64,000 bases of DNA from Gymnopilus junonius (lineage: Eukaryota > Basidiomycota > Agaricomycetes > Agaricales > Galerinaceae): NCBI GenBank assembly GCA_015501075.1, contig JADNYJ010000001.1:372001-436000 (forward strand), written 5' to 3'. Positions 11,473-21,633 of the stretch are shown piece by piece (the stretch's first letter is position 1; the number at the start of each line of letters is the position of its first letter). The position numbers and the translations under genes were made by a program. The notes under the pieces were generated by a model, which was not told where the DNA came from, made no database searches, and was given only the letters and a program-made list of their open reading frames with translations.

Positions 11473-12321
11473 ATGTTGTCCCTTATCTTGAGCGGGGCCG
11501 CTCTCTGTCTCCCCTTGGTGGTTGGCGCGCGCCTTTCGTCTTTCGATTACAACCAGCAAAGCCTGCTAAATGCACCAGACGTAAAAGTCTCAGTTCAACT
11601 TGGCGTGATGAGCCGCTGCCCCGACGCCTTACTATGCGAAAGCAGATTTGCTCAAGTACTGGACAAAGTATCCGACAAAGTAAATCTATCCCTCGTATAC
11701 GTAGCGAAGTGTGTGAATTCACGCCAGTCACCCTCCCGTCCAATTCAACTGATAACATCAACAGAATAGATGACACTGAGCCAGACTTCGGCGTTTGGTG
11801 TATGCACGGTCGACAAGAATGTGCAGGTAATGTCCAGCAACTGTGCGTGAATAAATATGCGCCGTTTCCAAACTGGTGGGAGTTCGTCAAATGCCAAAAC
11901 TTCCAGGGAAGGGAAAATATTGGTTTGCCCGAGGTCGCGTTCAAGTGCGCTGAAACAGCAGATGTAGACCTGGAGACTAGTGGAGCTGGACAATGTATAG
12001 GCTCGGACGGAAGCGGGATAGGAACAGAGGGGGTGACCTTGTTACAAGAGAGTACACTCCTGGGTAAAGAACTAGGAATCACGTAAGTGGCTCGCTCGTT
12101 CACCATGTTCTAAAGCTCAAATCAATGACATAGAAAAAGTTGCACGGTCCTTATCAGTGGTCGCAAGGTTTGTGTCCACGATGGCAGCTGGAAAGATTGC
12201 GAGGTCTGTCCAATACCAAATTACATTGGTCTGCGTGCTGATAACTTCATGACAGGGTGGCCATGAAGTCAACGATTTCGTGAGGCAGATTGAGGACGAA
12301 TATGAACGGCTCAATGGGTAG
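11473..12321 (+). CDS. GILT-family thiol reductase, secreted/vacuolar
   Basis: Exons 11473-11708, 11765-12082, 12134-12203 and 12256-12321. The start MLSLILSGAALCLPLVVGA is a signal peptide. The GILT signature C-x-HG-x2-EC-x2-N-x4-C is present as CMHGRQECAGNVQQLC. Family members reduce disulfides of substrates in acidic compartments. The position of the usual CXXC redox pair reads SRCPDALLC, so the two cysteines are five residues apart, which should alter or abolish classical thioredoxin-like chemistry. A lone downstream domain keeps several cysteines (VAFKCAE, GQCIGSDG, CVHDGSWKDC). All four exons join cleanly. Fungal relatives with the same spacing may exist, so this could be a clade feature rather than decay. 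Confidence 0.85.
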
Positions 12322-12421
12322 AATGTGCTATGCTTGGCCGACGGAGACAAACGAAATTGAGGAATATAGCCCTGAAGTATTGTCAAATTGAGATGAATAA
12401 AAATATGTGCAACATTGCATT

Positions 12422-12830
12422 TCATCCCCAGGCTAATTCATATAGTATGACGACAGTGTTCAGTACTATAAGGGGTACTGGTGGAATTTTGTCAACAGGC
12501 GACACAATTGGCAAAGGATTTCGACACGTACTTCGCATTAGTGTGCGCACGGCGCTAATAAGGTCCACTATCCTAGCCTTGACACCCACATCTGGTTGAC
12601 CAACGCCATAGCCATTCTGATCATATGTTTGCTGGAACCCTGTATTTACGTCTCGGACTTGACGTGAATTTGAAAGCCAGCCAACTAGACGAGTCGTCAG
12701 CAGTGGCTGAAGGCGACACGCATTTAAGCTGCTCACTTCTGGCCAGGAAGCGATCCTCATTAAGAATTGCGATGGCATTAATCATAAGTAGGGAGACATA
12801 GAGCATGGTCCCTATCCCGAAGAAAGACAT
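12422..12830 (-). CDS. YOS1: YOS1-like ER-Golgi transport protein (IER3IP1 family)
   Basis: Three exons on the minus strand (12830-12737, 12684-12532, 12477-12422) make 100 residues. The N-terminus MSFFGIGTMLYVSLLMINAI followed by AILNEDRFLARIGW is the family's first hydrophobic segment and the ERFL-type motif; the C-terminus VRTLMRIPLIVLNTVVILYE is the second. Yos1 is a small integral membrane protein that works with Yip1/Yif1 in COPII transport from ER to Golgi. Introns are 52 and 54 bases. The middle part (TYDQNGYGVGQPDVGVKAR) is a variable lumenal or cytosolic loop. Its stop lies 100 bases from that of the convergent GILT gene. Confidence 0.93.
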
Positions 12831-12966
12831 TTTGTGGAGATGGGTAAAAAGTAGCTCGTATTATGTAGCTGGTTGTCAGTCTAAGTGGGTTGGAGTAGTG
12901 AGAGGCGTGTGACGTGTGACAACCTCGCGCTTTTCGCCAACCAACCTTATTCGTCGACTCGGAAGT

Positions 12967-13975
12967 ATGCAGACGTACCAGAGCAATGGTGCGTACATCA
13001 ATCGATTCATTTCTGGCAGTAGATATTCTGACCATTTCGACTTTAGGTGCGCGTCTGCTACGGCGCTCCTTGTTATCGCCAAACACTCCTTCAGCATTTG
13101 TCTGGAGACGAAAGTTCGTGGTCATTTTTGTCTTGCATTTAGGCTCGGAGTGATGAGCAGCCGTTACTCTAGTGCCAGTTTTTTCAGGCCTTTAGATTGG
13201 ATTAGAGACAAAGTTGGTCCCGGCGTCAAGAAAGCTCCCTCCGTACAAGAAGTCCAAGCTGCCAAAGAGCAAGCGAGGAAAGAGGGAACGGCCAACTTGT
13301 TTGAAGATGTAGCCGAATCAACGCCGTCAGCCCCATCCCCAAAGAAACAGCAGGAACAGCGTGTCGTCAAAGGAAAGACCGTACCGAAGCCCAAGCTCGA
13401 CTTCGTGCGTCTCCATGTTGCTTCGTCCTTGTACAAAGCCGTTCTTAACCGTTTATGACAGCATAAATATTCAACGGCTAACTTCAAGATTTCCCACCGG
13501 AAGTTAAACTTGCTCGCGCGGCAAATAGCAGGGAAGCCTATAGACTATGCTATTTTGCAAATGCAGTTCAGCGAGAAACGGGCCAGTTCCCGTGTCATGA
13601 ATATGCTTGCTACTGCCCGTGATCATGCCAGTCGGTACAAGAAGCTCCAAGAAGGAAAGCTCGTTGTTGGTCAGTACTTCTCGCCATTGTATACGCTCTG
13701 GAATGAGCTTTCAAACATTTGGTTGTATCCGTCTAGCTGAAGCTTGGGTTACCAAGGGTCCTCGACCTCCGAAACGGATCGAACCCAGAGGACGAGGGCA
13801 TTACGGCACTCGGACGCATCCGCACTCAAAGATCAGTGTAGTATTGAAAGAGGGAAAGACAGTGGAGCAGGAGAAAGCAGCAGCTAGAAAGCGCAAGCTG
13901 AATAGGATCGTATCTGCGGCGCTGGTGCGGGAGGATAAGCCCATTCGGAACCCCTCGCCGACATGGGGTTGGTAA
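12967..13975 (+). CDS. MRPL22: Mitochondrial large-subunit ribosomal protein uL22m
   Basis: The best model uses exons 12967-12988, 13047-13113, 13188-13404, 13462-13669 and 13737-13975. It yields an Arg-rich, acid-free presequence (GARLLRRSLLSPNTPSAFVW) joined to PLDWIRDKVGPGVKK. The mature part has KYSTANFKISHRKLNLLARQ, the uL22 core with KPIDYAILQMQFSEKRASSR, and the C-terminal AEAWVTKGPRPPKRIEPRGR-HYGTRTHPHS hairpin that lines the peptide exit tunnel in mitochondrial ribosomes. A continuous ORF from 12967 to 13458 is an alternative 5' end, but it lacks a presequence-like composition and gives a Cys-rich N-terminus. The ribosomal assignment is secure; the N-terminus is not. Confidence 0.9.
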
Positions 13976-14134
13976 ATGGGAGTTGGTCTATGTTTTTTCA
14001 TTGTATACAATATATTATAATGAGAGTCGGAAATTTCTAAAAGTACTGCAACCAAACTTAAACTTGTTACTGCTAAAAATAGATCTTCAGGTTTGGACAC
14101 GTTGGCAGTCCTCTTGCTGTTCTCTCCATCCACA

Positions 14135-15858
14135 ATGCCAAAATGCTGGCTCACCTTACCCTTCTTTCTTTTAGCGGCCCTTACCGTCGCTTCTGGTCAA
14201 AAAGTTGAAAATACTGCCATTGTTCGCACTGTCGAGCTTGGAGGTTCCGTAGTCCACGTCACGACGACGTACGCAATTAGATCTCTAGAAGATGAATTGA
14301 AGTCTTATACAATTGCTCTCGCACGCGGCGACAAATCCAAGACGAGTTGGCTTGAAGCTACTATTAAGGGTCAGAAAACTTCTTTGGCGATAAAAGAACG
14401 CGCAGTTCATGGTGACAAGTACGTTGCACACTTGACATTCTGCGGCACTCTTACATCATCCTCTCCGCAGTGAGTACCAGCTTTTCGACGTCGCGCTACC
14501 AAAAGCACTTTCCGTCAATAAGACTTTGAGCATTGTTTTTGACACTATACAGACCCACGCCACAGAGGCTTGGCCTGCGATTGCAGGACAGAATGATGAA
14601 CAGGCTCTCCGATACATGACAGATGTGTTTGTTCTCAGCCCATACCCAACCACGGTACAACGCACCAAGATCAAGTAGGGGTCTACCTCCGTGCTGAACC
14701 GACTTCATCTAACTTTTATTCAGGTCGCAGACTCCTCGTGTAATCTCATTCACAGAACCCAAGAATATCGAAAGTTTCGCCGCAAGTGCTTCTGCGGTGT
14801 CCAAGTCTGGTGCAACAGTTGTATACGGGCCTTTTAACAACTTACCCCCGAGCACGACGGATGAGTTTATTGAGAAGTATCAGCAACCCGTCAACGTTCA
14901 TTACTATCATGATCAACCGGTGCTCGAAATACTCAAACTCAAACGTTCAGTCGAGATCAGTCACTGGGGCGCTAATCTTAACACCCAAGATGAGATTGTC
15001 TTGTACAACGCCGGGCCCAGGTAAGTAGTTATTTTATTCCTTTCAATATTCCGTTCTTATATTCCTCCAGGTTGAAGGGTCATTTCTCGCGCCTTGATCA
15101 TCAAACGCAGCAGTTCTATAAGCGTCCTGCTCCCCATATTCTTCCTGCTCTTACTCTCCACCTCCCCTCCGGTATCCGCAATGCGTATTACTACGACACC
15201 ATCGGTAATGTCTCTACCTCAAAACTAAGAACGGCGCCTTCTGTCCCGAAAAATAGACAAGGAACACAGTTCAGTGTCCTCGAGTTCAAACCGCGTTATC
15301 CTCTCTTGGGAGGTTGGAATTACAGTTTCACTCTCGGATGGGATGCTCCCCTAGAGGATTCTACCAGCTACGACAAAGATACAGGTCGTTTCATCGTAGA
15401 AGTCCCAATTATGACACCAATCCTAGGCGCTGTTGTTGACGACGAAGAATTGACTGTAGTTCTACCCGAGGGTGCGACGTAAGTGTGTTTACTTGTGATT
15501 TTTCCTGTAGCTAATCTCTACACCAAGGGATGTTCAATTTGCGGTACCCTTTCCTGCATCGTCGACTTTACAGGAAACGCATAAAACTTACCTCGACACC
15601 ACTGGTCGTCCAGCATTGACATTTAAGTACAAAGATTTGACCGTCAAACAGGCTGAGAGTATTTTTGTACGTGATTTTTATATTAGAGGTCGTTTTCCTG
15701 ACATAATTTCTGCCGTTTAGGTGTCTTACAAAGTATCTTGGTCTGCCCATCTTAAAAAGCCCGTCGCAGTAGGAACTGCATCCCTAGGACTATTTATACT
15801 GGGCATGATATCGCGCCGCGTGAATCTGACGCTTCACCAGAAGTCGAAAATGTCATAA
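14135..15858 (+). CDS. OST1: Oligosaccharyltransferase subunit Ost1 (ribophorin I)
   Basis: Exons 14135-14418, 14471-14674, 14724-15020, 15071-15478, 15528-15666 and 15721-15858. MPKCWLTLPFFLLAALTVAS is the signal peptide. The lumenal domain shows the family's order: ENTAIVRTVELGGSVVHVTT, YQLFDVALPKALSVN, RVISFTEPKNIESF, a conserved VEISHWGANLNTQDE block and HYLP-type region around GIRNAYYYDTIGNVSTS. A single C-terminal helix (VAVGTASLGLFILGMIS) ends with a short basic tail. The protein is an ER membrane subunit of the complex that transfers the dolichol-linked glycan to Asn. All introns are 49-54 bases, phase-consistent. It is convergent with a small secreted-protein gene only 38 bases away. 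Confidence 0.95.
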
Positions 15859-15896
15859 ATAGACAATATCGAGACCTTGTACGCTAATCATGATCC

Positions 15897-16560
15897 TTAC
15901 TTGTATTCGCGAGTAAAGCTATGGAAGGTCATGACTTGGCAACCGTTTGGAGGAGGTGATCTAATTACAAGGGATTCAGAGCAGACAGACAGGAAAAAAG
16001 AACAACTTACGGTATGGGGGACATGAACGTGTTGAATTGCCCACTGCTAGTTAAGCAGTGGAAATATAGGCCCATGTTACTCTGACCTCCAGGCATGTCG
16101 TAGTACAGTTGAGTTCCCTTCCACCGCCAAGTGCCTGTTGTGATGCCTTGCTTCTGCTTGCCTAGAACCAACTGCATGGGCAGATCGTGGAAGGTGGTTG
16201 AATTATGAATGTTCACTGGGTAGACAGTAGTTTCGTTCACGAGCAGCCACAGATGATTTCGATTGATATAGAACAAAGGGGAACCAGAACGGGCCTCCGC
16301 CCTTATTGTGATGTTTCCAATAGTACCTAGATAAGACGTGATTAGCAGGACAAGCGAATGAGTAGACAGTTGGCTCTACCTGGGTTATGAACAGTAAGAT
16401 GTTTGACATCTCCTGGGTGAGAGACGGGCCCCTTGGCTGTGATCAGAGAAGCGCCAGGGATGAGAGAGCCTATTGAACTTCGGCCGTTCATGCCTTCCCA
16501 TGTTGGTACGGCTGCAGTGAAGTGCAGCAAGACGAGGAGCGCGAAGAGAAAGAGCTTCAT
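15897..16560 (-). CDS. Small secreted protein of unknown function
   Basis: Minus-strand exons 16560-16380, 16326-16011 and 15960-15897 encode 186 residues starting with the signal peptide MKLFLFALLVLLHFTAAVP. The mature part is rich in Thr, Asn and aromatic residues, with sequons (NITI, NETT, NSTT), the segment LVLGKQKQGITTGTWRWKG and few cysteines. The last intron (15961-16010) has a strong GTAAGT donor, and reading through it would stop at once, so the third exon was accepted. I recognise no domain. The composition suggests an extracellular beta-rich protein or wall-associated protein; that is inference. Confidence 0.7.
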
Positions 16561-16776
16561 GCCGGACAAGCGTGGCGGCAACCACGACGAGAAGGACTTT
16601 TATGGTGCCGGAAAAGCATCGCGAAGAGAGAAACGTGGAAGTATGTCTGGATTGTCCGAACTTGCAGCGGTAACAAATGCAAGCAGTTTATTACACCGAG
16701 AGTATTAGAGTCGCGCTGGATCTTGTGACCGTCCCAATTTGGATCTCAATTTTTCCGTCTCTTCACTTCAACTCAT

Positions 16777-18775
16777 ATGCTCCGAAGCGCCGTTCGTGAA
16801 CAACCTCCAAAGGCTTTCGTCAAGGCGTTCTCGACATGGCTGGATGCAAATCATGATCCTCTTGAAAATGCCACACAATCTTCCTCATGGCTAAGTACAG
16901 AGCGGCGCTTCGCGTCAACATCAACCAGTCGTTCGCCTCAAAAAGTTGGTGACAGACTCATTAAACCTCCTTTGCCCCGTTTCCTTCGAAGGCAGCTCTT
17001 GCAAAAGGACACCGGAAAATCGAGTGATCTACCCTCAGAAGCGACCTTCAAGCGACAGCAGGTCGCCTCATCATTTTCAGAGTCCCCATCCTCATTTCGT
17101 TCACGACATTATGACCCGTCCATGCAGACACCAAAATCTGAACTTCGTCTTCTTGAGCCTCATGTCCTCTCCGCCAGGTTAAAAAAGCTTTGTGATGATG
17201 GAAAGATTGATGGCGCAGTAGACATGTTGAAAAACGCACCCTTGGATGCTCAGAATACGCCGGTTTGGAACACCCTGATATGGGAAACGTTGAAAGCAAA
17301 GCGATATCAATTGGCCTATCAACTGTTTGTAGACGTGAGTACTATTTCGCCCCTTCAATGATTCGTTACTTATAATTGAGAAGATGAAGAGAAGGGGATT
17401 CAGTCCTACAACGAGAACCTTTCAAACCCTTTTCAATGGCCTGTCAAGAATTGAGCATTGGCCGACACATCCCAAACAACTGACAAACGCTCGTTCATTG
17501 TACGAGGCGTTCCAACGCCATCTCGCCTCCCTCAAAAGACATGACCCCCAACATCCCGACCTTTCAGTTGATCCTCTGGCCCCGTACATTCGCATCCTCG
17601 GAAGCGCAGGGCACTATCAAGAAATCTTTGATGTGTATTACGCCATGGACCAAGAAGGTCTGCTTACACCTAATCAATATATCTTCACGGCAATGTTCCA
17701 GGCCATTGCGGCTGCAAAGAACGACACGACAGAAGGAAGTGTTAAAGTTGCAGCAGATGCCAGAATGTTGTGGAGTCAGATGATGAAAGCGTCTAGCAAG
17801 TCAAAGAGCTTTACTCCTGACTCACACCTCGTTTCCGCTGCATTGGGAGCGTTAGCAGGAGGCAACGCACCAGACCATGACTTTGCTTTCAGGCTTGTGG
17901 CCCAATATTTTGGTCTGGAAGTAGACAGACCCGTTTCAAGACCTGGCATGTTCCCTCTACAGCCCGAATCTTTAGCAGTCATCTTGCGACTTTGTAATCA
18001 AAGTCAAAATTATGCTCTAGCCACGCAATTCATTCAACAAGTTAAGAGACGCCCAGCGGACACTGGTGGTGTATCTATCTTGGATCGGGCGCATATGGAA
18101 GAAGGACTCAGAGCAGACCTGATGATCCGAGAACCGGGCCTGGGATACCATGCCATCGAAACCCTAGAGTGGATGCTGCGTCAAGAAATTACAGGCGCCA
18201 ATGGGCCCAAAATTCGTCCTGCATCGTCGACATATAACCTCGTTATGCAAGCCTGCTGGCGTAGTGGTGATTGGGACAGTGCGAAACGGGCATTCGATTT
18301 AATGACGGGCTATCATTCCCATGACTTTATGGATGGTTCAGTTGCCTCAAGCCCTCGCTTTGACAAACGTGGACCTGGAAGAAACCTCCCACCAAATGCA
18401 GAGTTCATATCGTCGATGCTTAGGGCTGCCTTGGCCACCATGAATCGCGCGAACGTGAGACAAGTTGTCCGCATTGTGGACTTCCTCGGTTTCGACAACG
18501 TTCTCGGATTTGGAATGGAAAGGAAGGAGACTTCAAAGATAGTGAAGGACAGGGCTTTCTTTGGAACGAAGTTGGCTTCTGCCGTCGTCGACGCTGTAGA
18601 CACACTGCTGGAGGAAGGCGGTAAATTTGCCAGACCGCACGAAGCACACAGATGGAAAGCCCTAGCAAAAGTGGCTAAGGCACAACTGGCTGGCTCTGAC
18701 TCTACACCAACAACCTCCATCAAAGCAAGCAGGCATCGAGAGTTCGAGAAGTCCCACTCTAAATATGCGAATTAA
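16777..18775 (+). CDS. Pentatricopeptide-repeat protein, probably mitochondrial
   Basis: Two exons (16777-17334, 17381-18775) with a 46-base intron encode 650 residues. The N-terminus is basic, hydroxylated and free of acidic clusters for about 60 residues, with RRFASTSTSRSPQK, suiting a mitochondrial presequence. From about residue 130 helical-hairpin repeats follow, such as LKKLCDDGKIDGAVDMLKNA, AYIRIL-type GSAGHYQEIFDVYYAMDQEG and the late one STYNLVMQACWRSGDWDSAK ending FDLM. PPR proteins bind organellar RNA and act in its processing, stability or translation. The target transcript cannot be read from the sequence. The C-terminus is Lys/Ser-rich without another domain. Confidence 0.82.
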
Positions 18776-19003
18776 CTATTTTCTTCTTTTCCGGGTGCAT
18801 GCAATGGTTGGTTCTTAGACAGCCCTATGGAGGTGATTTAAATAATGTATACCAGTAACACAAAAAGCAATATAATTAGAGCGCAAACTACAAGCAAAAT
18901 AGTCCATACCCACTACTCGTATTGAGAAGGTGCACTAGTCAATCGATGGTCAGCGCAGCCACTAACAGTCCATATATATAAGCCAAAGGCAAGGTCCATG
19001 CAA

Positions 19004-21195
19004 CTAAGCTACAGATTTTGGCCTATCACCTGGTGACAATTTACTGCCATCCTTGCCGAAAAAAGCAGGAGATGGAGGGACAAAGGTATCCTCTGTCAGT
19101 GCCATTGAAACAGGCTCATAAGTATGGAGCCCCCCGGGGGGCGTTCCTGGAATATAGGAGTTCCTGAGGTTCATGGGCATGGGGCTCATGCGACTACGGG
19201 GTGTCCTGGCGGTAGAGCGCGCTTTGCGTTTGCGGCAGAGGGTTACCAACCATACGATGCAGACTATGATCAAGACAAGTGCGTTGAGGGCAACGATACC
19301 AAGGATGGCGGGGACCCATTTTCCAATCATTTCGAGGGACTCCGAGATGTCATTTGAGATGGCAAATGATGGTGCGACTGAGACGCCATCTAGGCCAACA
19401 TATGTAATGTTGGACTCTGGTGTGCAGCCGCGCTCTTTGCAGAAATCAATAGATCCCTGATCAGGATCGACGATAGACAGGAATTTCATGTAAGGATCGC
19501 CCATCTTTCCAGATGAATCGAAGTCTCCGAAATCATAGACAGAATAGACAGACCGGAGGAAGTTGTCGCCAACTAGCCAGTCACTGCAGGTAAATATTCA
19601 TTAACGCATTGTTCAATATGGTGGCAAATTTTCCCGTACAAGTCATTTCCGACGCTGAAAGAAGCGGGGATGAACGATCCGATGCATACTGTTGGATCGA
19701 GTGGTGTCGTTGGGATGACATCTAGTGGGTGGATTGGGAAGACCTGACCTCTGGATACAGGCGGTCAGCTATGCAAGTACCTCGACTAAAAGAATACACA
19801 GACCCAATCTGAAGGGCCATGTCAATCTCAGTCGAACAAGGAACCTTCCAATAACCGGCCGAAGCATCAAAGGAGGCACCAGCAATATTGCTGTATATAG
19901 CATCGGTCACATATTTGGGCGTATAACTGAAACCCGCATGAAAATTTTAACTTGAAGAAACGATAAGTTAGGCGTACGTGTAAGATGATCCGCTATCCAT
20001 TAAGGCGACCGCTTTGTTACTTGGAGCTCCGACGACGTTGGTCGTGGGCGCTGTTATGGAGCTCTGGTTAACTATCACAGCATCGACCAATACATTCCAA
20101 CGATAAGGGTTCTGAATAGGCCATGTAGAAATCTTTTCGTTCCCTGACACAGAAGAGTATGCAGGATCGTATTCGCCTGAGAACAAGTTTAAATAAGTAA
20201 AGCCAACTGGTCCTGATCAAGATACACACCGATTGAAAAGCTTCCTTCGACATCATCACCGGGTTCCGAACTCCTTTGCAGGGCAAATGCAATGAAGTTC
20301 GGCTCTGAAGGATTGACCGAGAAAAGGTTGAACAATAGGCTGCGCCCCGTTGAGTTTTTGGTGCCGTTGATCATGGAATCAATGGTCGAGAGTCGCGTAA
20401 ATCCCAAGCCCGCGATTCCTTGAGCCCCGTAGCCGAGGGCGGGATTATCAACTTGTTCTGCGTCGAGAAGGGCCTGAGAAGAAATGTTGAGCCTTAACCC
20501 AAAAAAAAAAGGTCAGTGATTGGTAAACAGAATTGAGTTGATATGGCACACCCAAGGAATTCTACCGAGGCGTAGGATATATGTCCAGATGCCCAGCCAA
20601 TTGCATACTAGAGCAAATAGTCTTGACCATCATCGCAGAAGCATTTAGTTAGGACTCACGGTGAGATTGGCGGAAAGTGTCTGTCAGTGGTGTCGTCAGA
20701 TGCTGGAAGCAGTGGATGTGAGATAAACAGACCGTTGCAGAAGCATTGGGAATAGGGGACGAAGCTCCCTTAATAAACAAATCGGAAGAACCAGTGTCCA
20801 GTTGTACGGGATACTCTGCAACGAGTGAATCAGACGGTGACCGGGAAAGGACTGGCTCAAGGAGACTGACCAATGCCTCCTATAGTGATCTGTTCCGTAG
20901 TTAAGTCTTCGGCAACCTTGGAAATGCGCAGTGGACTTACATTGGCTAGATATATCAAGTCGTGCACAGTGCTTAAAGACAGCTTTAGCGCCTGTCACCG
21001 GTTGGGCATGGGAACTCACTTGATATCAAATGAAGAGTTCTGCTGGGCGACATTTACTTGTAAATCTGAAGGCGAGCTGTATAGATTCCGCCGTTGTAGA
21101 GGATTGGAGGGCTTCATTTTCTTGACGACAAGCCTGTGGGCCGAAGACGACAGCGCAGCCATGAGAATTAACGACAGGGAGAGAGGGAGCTTCAT
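19004..21195 (-). CDS. Pepsin-type aspartic protease with C-terminal membrane anchor
   Basis: Minus strand, many exons, from ATG 21195 (MKLPLSLSLILMAALSSSAH signal peptide; an upstream in-frame ATG at 21360 would bury that signal). The first catalytic motif is LDTGSSDLFI, the second is MDSGSSYTYA, in which Ser replaces Thr of DTG, a tolerated variant in fungal enzymes. In between are the pepsin-fold pieces GFTRLSTIDS and FIAFALQRSSEPGDD. After the catalytic unit a helix (WVPAILGIVALNALVLIIVCIVWLV) is followed by a basic stop-transfer KRKARS and a roughly 80-residue cytosolic tail, so it is a type I membrane enzyme, unlike secreted pepsins or GPI-anchored yapsins. It may act at the cell surface or in the late secretory pathway. 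Confidence 0.85.
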
Positions 21196-21633
21196 AGCGA
21201 AGAAGGAAAAGAGTGTCGGGAGACCAGTGAACGTGCCGCGGTGAGAAAACGAGAGGAGGAAGGAATCGTCGACCTCAGGCAGCAACTCGCGAGTTGGCTG
21301 TTCCTTGAAGGTCTTGTTTGTTTTTTGATTATACGCTTCGGTCGGGTTTTCCCAACTCAACGGTGAATTTTACAAAAAGCTCGCCAAATGCTTCATTGCC
21401 GTCTCGAGAGTCTTCCTTTCTCTATTTAAACAGCCTAACGTTCTAACTAACCCTCAGTTTGTACACTAAGAGACAGCCTCGGCTTAATTTGTTATAAGGC
21501 ACAGGTCATGTGCCTGAACTATCCTCGGCTTCCGATCGGCATCATCGCTTCCCCAGTCCGGAGCATACTCAGGGTGTATTTAAGCGTCGCGTTTCCCTGG
21601 TCCCAAGCTTATTCCTCTCCCCCAGGTTCAACG

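Noticed and set aside
11483..12106. 207-residue minus-strand ORF
   Set aside because: Exact antisense of the GILT gene, which has signal peptide and family signature.
13114..13142. Intron ending at the first AG in uL22m
   Set aside because: 29 bases is too short; the acceptor at 13187 gives a 74-base intron and a good presequence.
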